Notes: generated by a model from the sequence alone, not told the origin. A DNA stretch of 64,000 bases from Saprospiraceae bacterium (GCA_016708265.1 JADJGA010000003.1:186001-250000); one strand, 5' to 3'. Counted from the first letter of the stretch, positions 28,580 through 37,250 are shown. Program-made: numbers and translations.

Positions 28580-30241
28580 TTACTCCTTAACAAACTTCCC
28601 TCTCCCGACTATTTTCCCTGATTCATCAACGAGCCTGACAAAATAAAGACCTGAATTGAATCCTGAAATATCGATACTTTTTTCCTCGCAGCCAGTGTTT
28701 TTTTCTTTGTATATCTCTCTGCCTAGTCTGTCGATTATCTCGATGGAGCCGACTTCATATTTCTCACAATTAATTAAAATGGTATTGTGAGATGGATTGG
28801 GGTAAATATCAATATTTTTAATTTGTATATCAATATCCATCGTTTTTGTGGTGATACCTAAGTCAGAATTATTAAAACAATAGTAATATTGATAATTATA
28901 ATCCTTACCATCAACACGCTCACTTGCACGGAAACCTAAAAATATTTTATTATCCGGCAGCATTTTAGTAATCGATATTTTGTATTCAAATAAATCTTTT
29001 ACAGGTATGGCAATTTTCCCACATTTTTGAATATTATCCTGCCCCGAATAAATTTTTAATATATCATACCCCTCAGTATCCACATCATCATGTCTTGCTG
29101 CCAGATACAAAACACCATCTTTATCTCCCAAAATAACGAAATCTCTGTAAAAATAATTTTCATATTTGAGCTTATCGACTTTGGCTAATCTATTTCCATT
29201 TTTATCATACCAGGATAACCATACAAATGAATTTGTAGATGATATATAATCAATTTGCTGTGCTATTACAATATTGTCATCTTTAGTCCAAAGGAAAATT
29301 TCACTATTCCACCCTTCCTGTGGATAATAAACATCTTCAGTCACGTCGACAGTTTTTTTTACCTCAACTTCAGAGCTATGATCAACAAAATACAGTTCGA
29401 GTTTAGAAGGTGAAAAACTGTCATTGGCAGGATTTTTGATGCCAAACAATATCAGCATTGTGTCCTGAGTAAGTCTGTTCAATTTGGTAGGATAAAACAA
29501 ATATGGCTCAGAGGTAAATATTTTTGTATCATGTACCACAGAATCTGTACATGGGAGTATTATATTAAAGTTTTCGTCTACAGTACAGAATTCAACCTTG
29601 TCTTTCAATACGGAATCCTGAAAAAACCAACTCAAAGCGGCTCTCCTAATTATTCCTTCAGAATTTACAACTGAAATATTTCCGTAACCAAAGAAATTTT
29701 GTTCATACTTTGTTGTGTCATTGCTGAATTGAACGCTCAATGTTTTTCCGTCATCGCTATCAATCACTCTTTTTACGGGTGTACCATAAAACCCAATATA
29801 AAGCCTGGTAGTATCCAGGGGTGCGACTCCTCGCATACCAACTAGATCATAATTGCCTTCTTTGTTTATAAATATATCATTAAATTCTTCTCTATGTGTA
29901 TTTCCTACATAAGTATTATTATGATAAATCCAATTTAATTCTCCAGTCCCGAATGCAAGACTATGCAATAAAAACCCTTCAACACCATGCCAGGGTGCTT
30001 GCCCCATTACAGTTTCCAACAACATTAAATTTCCTCTGTCTAATCTTATGGATTCAGCTATTCTGCCAGAATAGGGAGTAGATCTTGTATCCTTAGGAGA
30101 TTTTATGAAATTGGTATCTTTTGATAGGTATTTCCAGTTTTCTTTAATACCAAAAAAATTCAGTTCTTTAGGAAGCGGTTGAGACAGCATTTGGAAAGTT
30201 GAAAATATTGCTATTATAAACGGTATATAATTTAATTTCAT
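28580..30241 (-). CDS. T9SS-exported protein, module 2
   Basis: A 553-aa exported protein with a signal peptide (1-20, ending MLSQ) and the conserved opening PKELNFFGIKENWKYL. A long beta-rich body follows, without a catalytic motif that I recognise, and a type A T9SS sorting domain from DIYPNPSHNT through GCEEKSIDIS to VGRGKFVKE. It is clearly homologous over its whole length to the module 3 protein (for example KDTNFIKSPKD and YHNNTYVGNTHREE are shared). It follows the module 2 lipoprotein after a hairpin, so the two were probably made to act together at the cell surface. Frame intact. Confidence 0.85.
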   Translation of the reverse strand: MKLNYIPFIIAIFSTFQMLSQPLPKELNFFGIKENWKYLSKDTNFIKSPKDTRSTPYSGRIAESIRLDRGNLMLLETVMGQAPWHGVEGFLLHSLAFGTGELNWIYHNNTYVGNTHREEFNDIFINKEGNYDLVGMRGVAPLDTTRLYIGFYGTPVKRVIDSDDGKTLSVQFSNDTTKYEQNFFGYGNISVVNSEGIIRRAALSWFFQDSVLKDKVEFCTVDENFNIILPCTDSVVHDTKIFTSEPYLFYPTKLNRLTQDTMLILFGIKNPANDSFSPSKLELYFVDHSSEVEVKKTVDVTEDVYYPQEGWNSEIFLWTKDDNIVIAQQIDYISSTNSFVWLSWYDKNGNRLAKVDKLKYENYFYRDFVILGDKDGVLYLAARHDDVDTEGYDILKIYSGQDNIQKCGKIAIPVKDLFEYKISITKMLPDNKIFLGFRASERVDGKDYNYQYYYCFNNSDLGITTKTMDIDIQIKNIDIYPNPSHNTILINCEKYEVGSIEIIDRLGREIYKEKNTGCEEKSIDISGFNSGLYFVRLVDESGKIVGRGKFVKE

Positions 30242-30257
30242 TTTATTAAAATTTTAT

Positions 30258-30284
30258 AAAGGTTGCAGAAACCCTGCAGCCTTT
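30258..30284 (-). promoter_or_regulatory. Intercistronic hairpin, module 2
   Basis: AAAGGTTGCAG / CTGCAGCCTTT, 11-bp arms with one G-U type mismatch and a 5-nt loop, 8 nt past the lipoprotein stop. Same position as in modules 1 and 3 but different sequence. Confidence 0.55.
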
Positions 30285-30291
30285 GATTAAA

Positions 30292-31014
30292 TTAAAAATT
30301 CAATACTTCACATTGAGGTGCACAATCAGTTGACCATTGGTCTCTGCCCAAAGGACAATCAACAGGTCTTGCTCCATAACAAGGATCAGATGGGAATCCT
30401 AATACTTTATTAGTTAACTGCCACTGCCCACTCACTTTGTTATATACCATCTTCAAAGTACAACAATTTTCACCGCAGGAATATCTCTTACCAACCCAAT
30501 ATCCTGTTTTAAGTTTCCAATAACATTCCTTTGCACATGAAGCAACATAATACTCAATTGTTACTACACTAAATGATGGAGAAGTACTATTCAATAGCCA
30601 TTGTGTTATTGAATTCCAAATCTGCTTTCCGACACCAATGTTGAAAACATTTATTAACCCATTGTTCATAGCATTCTGAAGATCAGTATTGTATTGAGGG
30701 CAGTCATGATCAAAAATCTCATAATCTGATAAATGATATGCAACAGCACTACCAGCTTTGCATTCCCATAACAAAAATCTAACCCTAAAATGGCATCCGG
30801 GATACATTGGTATCTGGACGAACATTTCAATTGTAGCAGAATCACATGTTGTTATTCCTCCTAAATCAGGTGTACAAGGATTGTTATCTCTAAATTCTAT
30901 TTTTGAATCACTTAATTTGTTTATGCCAGAGATTTCATCCTTGCTGCATTGTACCAATGCCAATACAAATGCTGCAAGAAAGATTATTGATACAAATTTT
31001 TGAATATTTTTCAT
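30292..31014 (-). CDS. Cys-rich lipoprotein, module 2
   Basis: A 240-aa protein with a signal ending ALVQC (lipid Cys23), followed by a secreted domain with 14 further cysteines, including CGENCC and the ending CAPQCEVLNF. All 14 positions are kept in the module 3 paralog, which suggests a disulfide-stabilised fold outside the cytoplasm. I do not recognise the family. It is the middle gene of a module with a mini-ORF upstream and a T9SS-exported protein downstream. It may be an anchor, chaperone or partner of that protein, but this is only inferred from linkage. Confidence 0.8.
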   Translation of the reverse strand: MKNIQKFVSIIFLAAFVLALVQCSKDEISGINKLSDSKIEFRDNNPCTPDLGGITTCDSATIEMFVQIPMYPGCHFRVRFLLWECKAGSAVAYHLSDYEIFDHDCPQYNTDLQNAMNNGLINVFNIGVGKQIWNSITQWLLNSTSPSFSVVTIEYYVASCAKECYWKLKTGYWVGKRYSCGENCCTLKMVYNKVSGQWQLTNKVLGFPSDPCYGARPVDCPLGRDQWSTDCAPQCEVLNF

Positions 31015-31112
31015 GATTATTTTATTAAAACGTGAACTAATTTGAAAACCATTTTGTAATTTCCTTTTCAGAAACCTTATTATAGTTATTTATATGATCA
31101 CATTTTAAGCAG

Positions 31113-31276
31113 CTAATAAAAAGGGGGATCTTCAAGCAAACCATTTGGTTTACCCCAGTCAATCCACCATTTTCCAGTATGTTTATATGAAATTTTCTTT
31201 GAACGGTAGCACGGTAGCACGGTAGCACGGTAGCACGGTAGCACGGTAAAATCAATATGCTAAGCAGAAGGTTCAT
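31113..31276 (-). other. Mini-ORF with DPPFY tail, module 2 (out of frame)
   Basis: ATG 31276 (MNLLLSILIL) lies 18 nt after the predicted -7 box and reads into five octamers. A second frame directly after the octamers encodes KHTGKWWIDWGKPNG and LLEDPPFY, stopping at 31113. One extra base, or loss of one 8-nt unit, would join them; the one-base version is 54 aa. The tail differs from that of module 3 mostly at third codon positions (GAA/GAG, TAT/TAC, TAG/TGA stop), which supports past or present coding. Confidence 0.45.
31205..31244. repeat. Octamer tandem repeat GGTAGCAC, module 2
   Basis: Five perfect 8-nt units. The unit length is not a multiple of three, so any change in number shifts the frame through it. 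Confidence 0.9.
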
Positions 31277-31293
31277 GTTATCATATTAATGTT

Positions 31294-31528
31294 GCAATAA
31301 TACAAAAAATAATTCAATTTTCCAAGGATTTTAACAATTTTATTTATCGCCACTTAGTGTAAAAATCACATTTTGAAATTATTCTTTTTGCAGTATTTCT
31401 TTTCTCGTCAGGATCACAGAAACCACGGAGTCAGGGATTTCACAGATAATACAATCACATCAACAAATCATCACATCATCAAATCATCAAATCACATCAT
31501 CAAATCATCAAATCACCACATCAAATAA
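31294..31528. repeat. 235-bp intergenic direct repeat, copy 2
   Basis: Second copy of the repeat at 28310-28544. Its left end carries the presumed module 2 promoter. To the right, 31529-31615 holds GACTGC-rich low-complexity sequence up to the next exported-protein gene. Confidence 0.85.
31295..31325 (-). promoter_or_regulatory. Probable module 2 promoter
   Basis: Minus strand TTG (31323-31325), 20-nt spacer, TATTATTG (31295-31302), one mismatch from TAnnTTTG. The same arrangement and spacing to ATG is found in module 3. Confidence 0.5.
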
Positions 31529-31615
31529 TTGACAATCCCCTAGGGGTAAACTATTCGGACAAGTTTAATCATTTGAGTCCAACTACCCACTGAAGACTGC
31601 CGACTGCTGACTGCC

Positions 31616-33280
31616 CTACTCCTTCACAAATTTCCCACTCCCAACTACTCTGCCGGAATTATTAGTGAGCCTGATAAAATACAGACCTGGATTCAAACCT
31701 GAAATATCGATACTCTTTTCCTCACATTCCAATGTATTTTCCTGAGAAACTATCCTGCCAAGCTGATCTATCATTTCGAAATAAGCTGCTTCTGTTTTTT
31801 CGCATGATAATATTATATAATCACTTGAGGGATTTGGGTAGATCTCGATGTTTTTTGAGAGTAGATTAATGTCTTCTGTTTTTGTAGTAATTCCAAGGTC
31901 TTTAGTGTTAAAACAGTAGTAGTACTGAAAGTTGAAATCTTTTCCATCAATTTTCTCATTTGCCCAGAATCCTATCATGATCTTATTATCCGGAAGGAAT
32001 TTGCTGCAGGAAATCCTATACTCCAATATTTCTTCTTTTTTCCTTGCTAAATAACCGCATTTTTCAATTTCACTATTCCCGGGATATATCCTCAATATGT
32101 CAAACCCTTCTGTTTCAATGTCATTGTGAACAGCAGCAATATATAGGATGCCATCTTTTACACCCAGAAAGTAAAAATTCCTATATCTAATATCTCCATA
32201 TTTCAGTTTATCGATTTTATTTAAAAGATTTCCGTTTTTATCATACCAGTTAAGCCATATAAAAGAACTATCAGATAAAAAATCAATTTGCTGAGCAAGA
32301 AACAGATTCTCATCTATCGTTTTAAAAACGATATCACCATCCCATCCCCCTTGAGGATGATAAATGTCATTTGTCACATCCACTTTCTTTACTATTTTGA
32401 TACCATCACTATGATCAACATAGTAAACCTCCATTTTAGATATTGTGCTTTCTCCTTCTACAGGATTTTTGGTACCAAAAAGAATTACCATGGTATCCAT
32501 TGTCAATTTTCTCAATTGTGGAACATAGAATAAAGAAATATCTGATGTCTTAAGTTCTGTGCTATGCATAATAGAATCTTCGCAAGGAAGTACTGTTTTC
32601 ATTTCATCATTAATGTTGCAAAACTCAATTTTATCAAAAAGTGTGCTGTCTTTAAAAGAATAATTCCAGGCAACTCTTCTCGGAATTCGCTTGGAGTTGA
32701 CTATAGTAATATTTCCATATCCAAAATAGTTTTGATCAAATTTTGTTGTATCTTTACTATAATTTACACTTAAAGTCGTTCCGTCGTCATTATTTATCAC
32801 TCTCCTGATTGGAGTGCCATAAAATCCCAGATAAAATCTACTTGTATCCAGTGGTTCAACTCCACGTAATCCAACTATCTCAAAGTTGCCATTTATATTT
32901 TTTCTTATATCAGAATATCCATATTCTTCTCTATGAGTATTACCAACATAAGTATTATTGTGATATATCCAATTTATTTGTCCATTCTGCACTTTTAAAT
33001 TATGAATCAGGCAACCTTCAGTACCCCTCCAGGGGGTTTGCCCAATAACTGATTCTAAAATCAATAAATCATTGTCAAACAGACCTATATGCCAAGGATT
33101 TCTACCTGAATAAGGAGTTGACCTATTATCTTTTGGTGACTTTATAAAATTTGTATCTTTAGCAAGATACTTCCAGTTTTCATGAATGTTTAAAAAATTC
33201 AATTCTTTCGGTACAAATTGAGCATATAAAAAATCAATACTCACAATTATACATAAACATAGTGCAATTAATCTTTTCAT
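31616..33280 (-). CDS. T9SS-exported protein, module 3
   Basis: A 554-aa protein. I chose ATG 33280 because it begins a clear signal peptide (MKRLIALCLCIIVS, cleaved after LYAQ); the frame is open 14 codons further upstream. The body starts PKELNFLNIHENWKYL and is homologous along its length to module 2. The C-terminal sorting domain runs from EIYPNPSSDY through ECEEKSIDIS to VGSGKFVKE, consistent with T9SS export. No catalytic residues are recognised. It follows the module 3 lipoprotein after a hairpin. Confidence 0.85.
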   Translation of the reverse strand: MKRLIALCLCIIVSIDFLYAQFVPKELNFLNIHENWKYLAKDTNFIKSPKDNRSTPYSGRNPWHIGLFDNDLLILESVIGQTPWRGTEGCLIHNLKVQNGQINWIYHNNTYVGNTHREEYGYSDIRKNINGNFEIVGLRGVEPLDTSRFYLGFYGTPIRRVINNDDGTTLSVNYSKDTTKFDQNYFGYGNITIVNSKRIPRRVAWNYSFKDSTLFDKIEFCNINDEMKTVLPCEDSIMHSTELKTSDISLFYVPQLRKLTMDTMVILFGTKNPVEGESTISKMEVYYVDHSDGIKIVKKVDVTNDIYHPQGGWDGDIVFKTIDENLFLAQQIDFLSDSSFIWLNWYDKNGNLLNKIDKLKYGDIRYRNFYFLGVKDGILYIAAVHNDIETEGFDILRIYPGNSEIEKCGYLARKKEEILEYRISCSKFLPDNKIMIGFWANEKIDGKDFNFQYYYCFNTKDLGITTKTEDINLLSKNIEIYPNPSSDYIILSCEKTEAAYFEMIDQLGRIVSQENTLECEEKSIDISGLNPGLYFIRLTNNSGRVVGSGKFVKE

Positions 33281-33295
33281 ATTATTTGTTTGATT

Positions 33296-33325
33296 AAGGT
33301 GGCTGTCAAAGAAAACAGCCACCTT
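33296..33325 (-). promoter_or_regulatory. Intercistronic hairpin, module 3
   Basis: AAGGTGGCTGT / ACAGCCACCTT, perfect 11-bp arms with an 8-nt loop, 14 nt past the lipoprotein stop and 15 nt before the next ATG. Confidence 0.6.
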
Positions 33326-33339
33326 ATAAGGTTAATTAA

Positions 33340-34062
33340 TTAAAAATCAAGTACTTCACATTGTGCAGTACAATCCGTTGACCATTGATATCTGCTATCA
33401 GGACAATCAACTGGCCTTGCACCATAGCATGGATCTAAAGGAAAATCAACAATTTTATTTGTTGGTACCCATTCCCCATTAATTTTATTGTAAACTCTTT
33501 TCAATTTACAACAGTTCTCACCACAAGCATACCTACGCCCTACCCAGGCATTTGATCCTCTGATTTGCCAATAGCACTCTTTTGCACAGGAAGCAATAGA
33601 ATATTCAACTGTAACAACTGAAATATTAGAAGCAGTACCGGACAATAACCACTGAGTTATTGCATACCAAATTTGTTTACCAAAAACCATATTAAAGTAA
33701 TTTATGGTATTGTTATTCTTGGCATTGATTAAATCAATATTATATTGGTTACAATTATGATCGATAATTTTATAATCACTTAAATGATATGCTATTGCAC
33801 TACCACCATCACATTCCCATACAAAAAACTCAACTGTAAAGCTACAACCTGGATACATAGGAATTTGGACGCTAATAGTATGTGTTATTGAATCACATGA
33901 AGGAAGATTACTTAAATCAGGTGCACAAGGATTATCTATTCTATATTCAATTTTGGAAGCATTCAATTCACTTTTAGTGGCTTCATCTTTTGTACATCGC
34001 ACCAAAGCAAAACTAAATCCAATAAGTAAGACAAAAATCGATAAATATTTTATTGTTTTCAT
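33340..34062 (-). CDS. Cys-rich lipoprotein, module 3
   Basis: A 240-aa paralog of the module 2 lipoprotein. ATG 34062 is chosen because it begins the signal MKTIKYLSIFVLLIGFSFA, ending in the lipobox LVRC; an upstream in-frame Met adds only 12 unlikely residues. It keeps the same 14 cysteines in the secreted part, plus CGENCC, CYGARPVDCP and the ending CTAQCEVLDF. The family is not recognised. Genes before and after are the mini-ORF and the T9SS-exported protein of the same module. Confidence 0.8.
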   Translation of the reverse strand: MKTIKYLSIFVLLIGFSFALVRCTKDEATKSELNASKIEYRIDNPCAPDLSNLPSCDSITHTISVQIPMYPGCSFTVEFFVWECDGGSAIAYHLSDYKIIDHNCNQYNIDLINAKNNNTINYFNMVFGKQIWYAITQWLLSGTASNISVVTVEYSIASCAKECYWQIRGSNAWVGRRYACGENCCKLKRVYNKINGEWVPTNKIVDFPLDPCYGARPVDCPDSRYQWSTDCTAQCEVLDF

Positions 34063-34120
34063 AATCAAAGATTTAAAAATTAATAAATCAAGAACCAATT
34101 AAAAATTTCTAAATCTCACT

Positions 34121-34284
34121 TCAGTAAAAAGGGGGATCCTCAAGGTATCCATTTGGTTTGTCGTAATAAATCCACCATTTCTCTGTATTTTTATAAGATG
34201 ATTTTTTTGGAAGGTAGCAAGGTAGCAAGGTAGCAAGGTAGCAAGGTAGCAAGGTAAAATCAATATGCTAAGCAATAGGTTCAT
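34121..34284 (-). other. Mini-ORF with DPPFY tail, module 3 (out of frame)
   Basis: ATG 34284 (MNLLLSILIL), again 18 nt after the predicted -7 box, reads through five octamers. The conserved tail, KNTEKWWIYYDKPNG then YLEDPPFY with stop at 34121, is in another frame. One extra base in the T7 run at 34202-34208, or loss of one octamer, gives a single ORF, 54 aa in the first case, the same length as in module 2. Confidence 0.45.
34213..34252. repeat. Octamer tandem repeat GGTAGCAA, module 3
   Basis: Five perfect 8-nt units inside the mini-ORF of module 3. Confidence 0.9.
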
Positions 34285-34302
34285 GTTATCATATTAATGT
34301 TG

Positions 34303-34333
34303 CAATAATACAACAAATAATTCATTTTTCCAA
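34303..34333 (-). promoter_or_regulatory. Probable module 3 promoter
   Basis: Minus strand TTG (34331-34333), 20-nt spacer, TATTATTG (34303-34310). The core is shared with module 2, while the surrounding sequence has begun to diverge. Confidence 0.5.
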
Positions 34334-34656
34334 AAAATTTAACACTTTTATTTTCAGATATTTATGGCGCAAATTTTTATTTTGGGCAACATGAAATATT
34401 GAAATATATGTTTGATAATCAAAATACTAAATATTTTTACTTGTGAGCCAGAATATAAAATGAGGTCAGTTGACCCATAGCACAGAGAAAGCTTGAAATC
34501 TTCAAGAGGTATACTCCGCAGCAAAAGTCTCCAGACCTCTTGCTGCATCAGGACAGGCTCCGACCTCCTGCTGCATTATCAAAATGAATAAATAAGAAAT
34601 GGATTCATCGGGAAGAAATGTTTTCAATGTACAACACAAGTTAATTTCCGAAGATT
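34334..34656. other. Intergenic region without a recognisable gene
   Basis: AT-rich, stops in all frames. It holds one imperfect 15-nt direct repeat (GACCTCTTGCTGCAT at 34535-34549 and GACCTCCTGCTGCAT at about 34561-34575). Nothing else is supported. Confidence 0.5.
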
Positions 34657-34687
34657 TTGATGTTGATGAACTAAAATAGTACATTTG
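34657..34687 (+). promoter_or_regulatory. Probable promoter of the C_GCAxxG gene
   Basis: TTG (34657-34659), 20-nt spacer, TACATTTG (34680-34687), full match to the Bacteroidota consensus, ending 20 nt before the ATG. Confidence 0.65.
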
Positions 34688-34707
34688 CAGAAATAAAATC
34701 TGCTTTT

Positions 34708-35166
34708 ATGTCCTATTCTGATTCTATTAAAATATTGCAAACATCAGCCACCACCAAATTCAATTCCGGCTACAATTGTGCTCAATCAGTTCTGGGAGCA
34801 TTCGCAGAAGTTTTGGGTGTTGAAGAAAATATAGCCAATAGCATTACCAGCGGATTTGGTGCAGGAATGGGCAGGCTGCAGAAAACATGCGGTGCTGTTA
34901 CCGGAGCATTTATGGCATTAAGCTACTACAGCAGTCAGAAAAACAATAACAATCCGGAAGCAAAAGAAGAAGCAATATTGAAAATCAGGGAGTTTAATGC
35001 AAGGTTTTTAGCAAAACACAATTCAACTGATTGCCTGACTTTGCTGAACTGTGACCTGAATACCGGGCCCGGGCAGGAAAAATATGAAATCAAAAACCTA
35101 AGGGAATCAGTATGTGAAAAATGCATCAGTGATTCGATCATGTTCATAAATGAGATGCTTAAATAA
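34708..35166 (+). CDS. C_GCAxxG_C_C family protein
   Basis: A 152-aa cytoplasmic protein with the family pattern: NCAQSVL (about 26-32), the glycine-rich GFGAGMGRLQKTCGAVTGA, and two more cysteines near the C-terminus (CEKC). The conserved cysteines suggest metal or redox cofactor binding, but no reaction is established for most members. Its own promoter is clear. The following membrane-protein gene starts 10 nt after the stop, so the two may share a transcript. Confidence 0.8.
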   Translation: MSYSDSIKILQTSATTKFNSGYNCAQSVLGAFAEVLGVEENIANSITSGFGAGMGRLQKTCGAVTGAFMALSYYSSQKNNNNPEAKEEAILKIREFNARFLAKHNSTDCLTLLNCDLNTGPGQEKYEIKNLRESVCEKCISDSIMFINEMLK

Positions 35167-35176
35167 ATATGATATC

Positions 35177-37207
35177 ATGAAAACCATTTTAAGCAAAACT
35201 GCACTTTTGATATTGCCAATCATATTTCTATATTTTGGCTATAATTTTCACCGTTGCACTTATGGATTTGACCCTGAGTATGCTTACCTGATGAATGGTC
35301 TGATGATAAATAACTGTGATTATGTCGGACATACAGATAATCCGGGAACAACGGTTCAGACTTATAGTGCTGTTATACAAAGAATTGCTCACCTGTTTGG
35401 ATCGGAAAATGACCTGCAGACCGATGTGCTCAAAAATCCTGACTATTTTATCGAATGGGGAAGAAAAGGCTTCAATATCCTGAACTCAATCATCCTCCTT
35501 TTACTCGGATTACTTGTTTTTCGCTTCACAGGCAATTTGTTCAGTTCTTTGATTATTCAGATCACTCCATTCCTGTCTTCAAACCTGCTGGAGCATGCCT
35601 GGGCACGATTTTCACCTGAACCTATGCTTGTAATAGCAACAAATCTTATGATAATCGCTCTTATATATTATCATTATAGTAAAAATAAAGAGTATAAATA
35701 CTTTCCCTGGATATTCGGAGCTATATCCGGATTCGGACTGGCAACAAAAGCTACATTCCTGCCACTGGTGATAATACCACTGTTGGTTTTGATCAGCATG
35801 CCGGTGAAAAAGACTTATCTCAAAGCTATAGTGCCCTCTTTCATCATCTTTACAATTCCAGCTATACCAGCTTATCCCCAGATGCTTGCATGGTTTTTCA
35901 GGTTGTTCACACATACCGGCGTTTATGGTAAAGGAAAAGGGGGAATTATTGATCCCGGGAAATATTTTAGTGATTTGTTGCTTATTTTTAAGAATAACAT
36001 CGCTTTGGCAATTTGTGTATCACTTGCATTGATTTTGATAATAATCCTGATAACTAAAAAACCATTTAAGGTCTGGTTTAAGGAGAATGATAAATTCCGG
36101 TTGGTTTTTGCATTGTTTTCGGCACAGATTATCGGGATTTTAATGGTTGCAAAACACTATCATTCAAATCATTATCTTATCCCCATACTTGCTTTGAATG
36201 GTTTGATTCTGATTTTTATTATAATTTTCATCACTGAATATTTTCAATTTGATAAAAAATTATCTGTTGTGCCCACTGTTTTACTGATAATTATGATTGC
36301 CGGGTCAGCTTTCAATATTCCTTATATGAAATATGCAGACTGGGGTTATGTGATCAGTGATGAAGAGACATTTAAAATTGAAAAAAGGCTGAAAACTGAT
36401 TTTCCGGAATATGTTAAAACCAATTATCTCGACAGGATTAATAAGTATTCTGCTCTCAGATGGGGTAATGATTATTCGAGATCGAAATTCAACGATGCTC
36501 TGACATCCATATATCCTGAAGCTTTGTTTTATGATTTTGGAAGAAACTCATTTCAAAACTGGCATGGTGATATAACGCCAGATGAATTTTTGAAAAAGTA
36601 CGGCAAAAAAATACTCCTTATAGATGGGCCATTTTCACAGGAAGAAATTATCAGGGTAAGAGATAAATCATTATTTTTAAATAAAAAATATATAGGAAGA
36701 ATTCATAATATTTATGAAATTGACACCACTGACTCTAAAATATTTCTGAACCGGGAATATGAAACGATATGGCAGCTTGTCTTCGACCCGGATTCGGTTT
36801 CAACTGATGGAAATTTCTTTGTAAATGGTAAACATAAAATACCCAATACCTGGCATCGTAACAGCGAAATGTTTTTTTCAGGAAATAACTCTGCAAAATT
36901 ATCTGGTGATAATAATTTTGCTTTTGATTTCAAAATTGATTCATTACAGCCAGGTCAGGAGTATCAGGTTACAGTATGGAAAAAAGGAGAAGGTAACGAA
37001 ACATTAATTGTCGGGGGTTCAATCGGATCTGATGAATTCTGGGTCGGTTCAGATAAAGTTGTTGCAGAAACTTTTGACGGATGGAAGAAATTGCGATTAA
37101 GATTTCAGGTGCCCCCAATTTTAAGTCAGGGGCTGAAAGTATATGTCTGGAATAATTCTGTAAAAACTGTTTATCTTGATGATTTTACAATTACAAGATT
37201 AAAATAG
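35177..37207 (+). CDS. Polytopic GT-C-like membrane protein with C-terminal beta-sandwich
   Basis: A 676-aa protein. ATG 35177 (MKTILSKTALLILPIIF) is preferred over the further upstream Met that overlaps the previous gene. About ten hydrophobic segments fill the first 390 residues; an early luminal loop carries DPEYAYLMNG and DNPGTTVQ, a pattern like GT-C glycosyltransferases of the dolichyl-phosphate mannosyltransferase type. The last 150 residues are soluble, beta-rich and resemble a carbohydrate-binding sandwich. It is probably a lipid-sugar-dependent glycosyltransferase in the inner membrane; substrate unknown. Confidence 0.6.
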   Translation: MKTILSKTALLILPIIFLYFGYNFHRCTYGFDPEYAYLMNGLMINNCDYVGHTDNPGTTVQTYSAVIQRIAHLFGSENDLQTDVLKNPDYFIEWGRKGFNILNSIILLLLGLLVFRFTGNLFSSLIIQITPFLSSNLLEHAWARFSPEPMLVIATNLMIIALIYYHYSKNKEYKYFPWIFGAISGFGLATKATFLPLVIIPLLVLISMPVKKTYLKAIVPSFIIFTIPAIPAYPQMLAWFFRLFTHTGVYGKGKGGIIDPGKYFSDLLLIFKNNIALAICVSLALILIIILITKKPFKVWFKENDKFRLVFALFSAQIIGILMVAKHYHSNHYLIPILALNGLILIFIIIFITEYFQFDKKLSVVPTVLLIIMIAGSAFNIPYMKYADWGYVISDEETFKIEKRLKTDFPEYVKTNYLDRINKYSALRWGNDYSRSKFNDALTSIYPEALFYDFGRNSFQNWHGDITPDEFLKKYGKKILLIDGPFSQEEIIRVRDKSLFLNKKYIGRIHNIYEIDTTDSKIFLNREYETIWQLVFDPDSVSTDGNFFVNGKHKIPNTWHRNSEMFFSGNNSAKLSGDNNFAFDFKIDSLQPGQEYQVTVWKKGEGNETLIVGGSIGSDEFWVGSDKVVAETFDGWKKLRLRFQVPPILSQGLKVYVWNNSVKTVYLDDFTITRLK

Positions 37208-37242
37208 ATAAGCAAAAGTATTTTTCAGATCCTGAAATAATT

Positions 37243-37250
37243 TATATTTG
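37243..37250 (+). promoter_or_regulatory. -7 box of the flavin-binding protein gene
   Basis: TATATTTG fits TAnnTTTG and ends 18 nt before ATG 37269. It excludes a start at the TTG codons overlapping the box. Confidence 0.5.

Noticed and set aside
28101..34252. Octamer arrays as CRISPR or phage attachment sites
   Set aside because: Units are 8 nt without spacers, and no cas or integrase gene is near. They are simple tandem repeats.
34535..34575. GACCTCYTGCTGCAT direct repeat as a regulatory site
   Set aside because: Two imperfect copies in a featureless intergenic stretch, far from a start; no support beyond chance.
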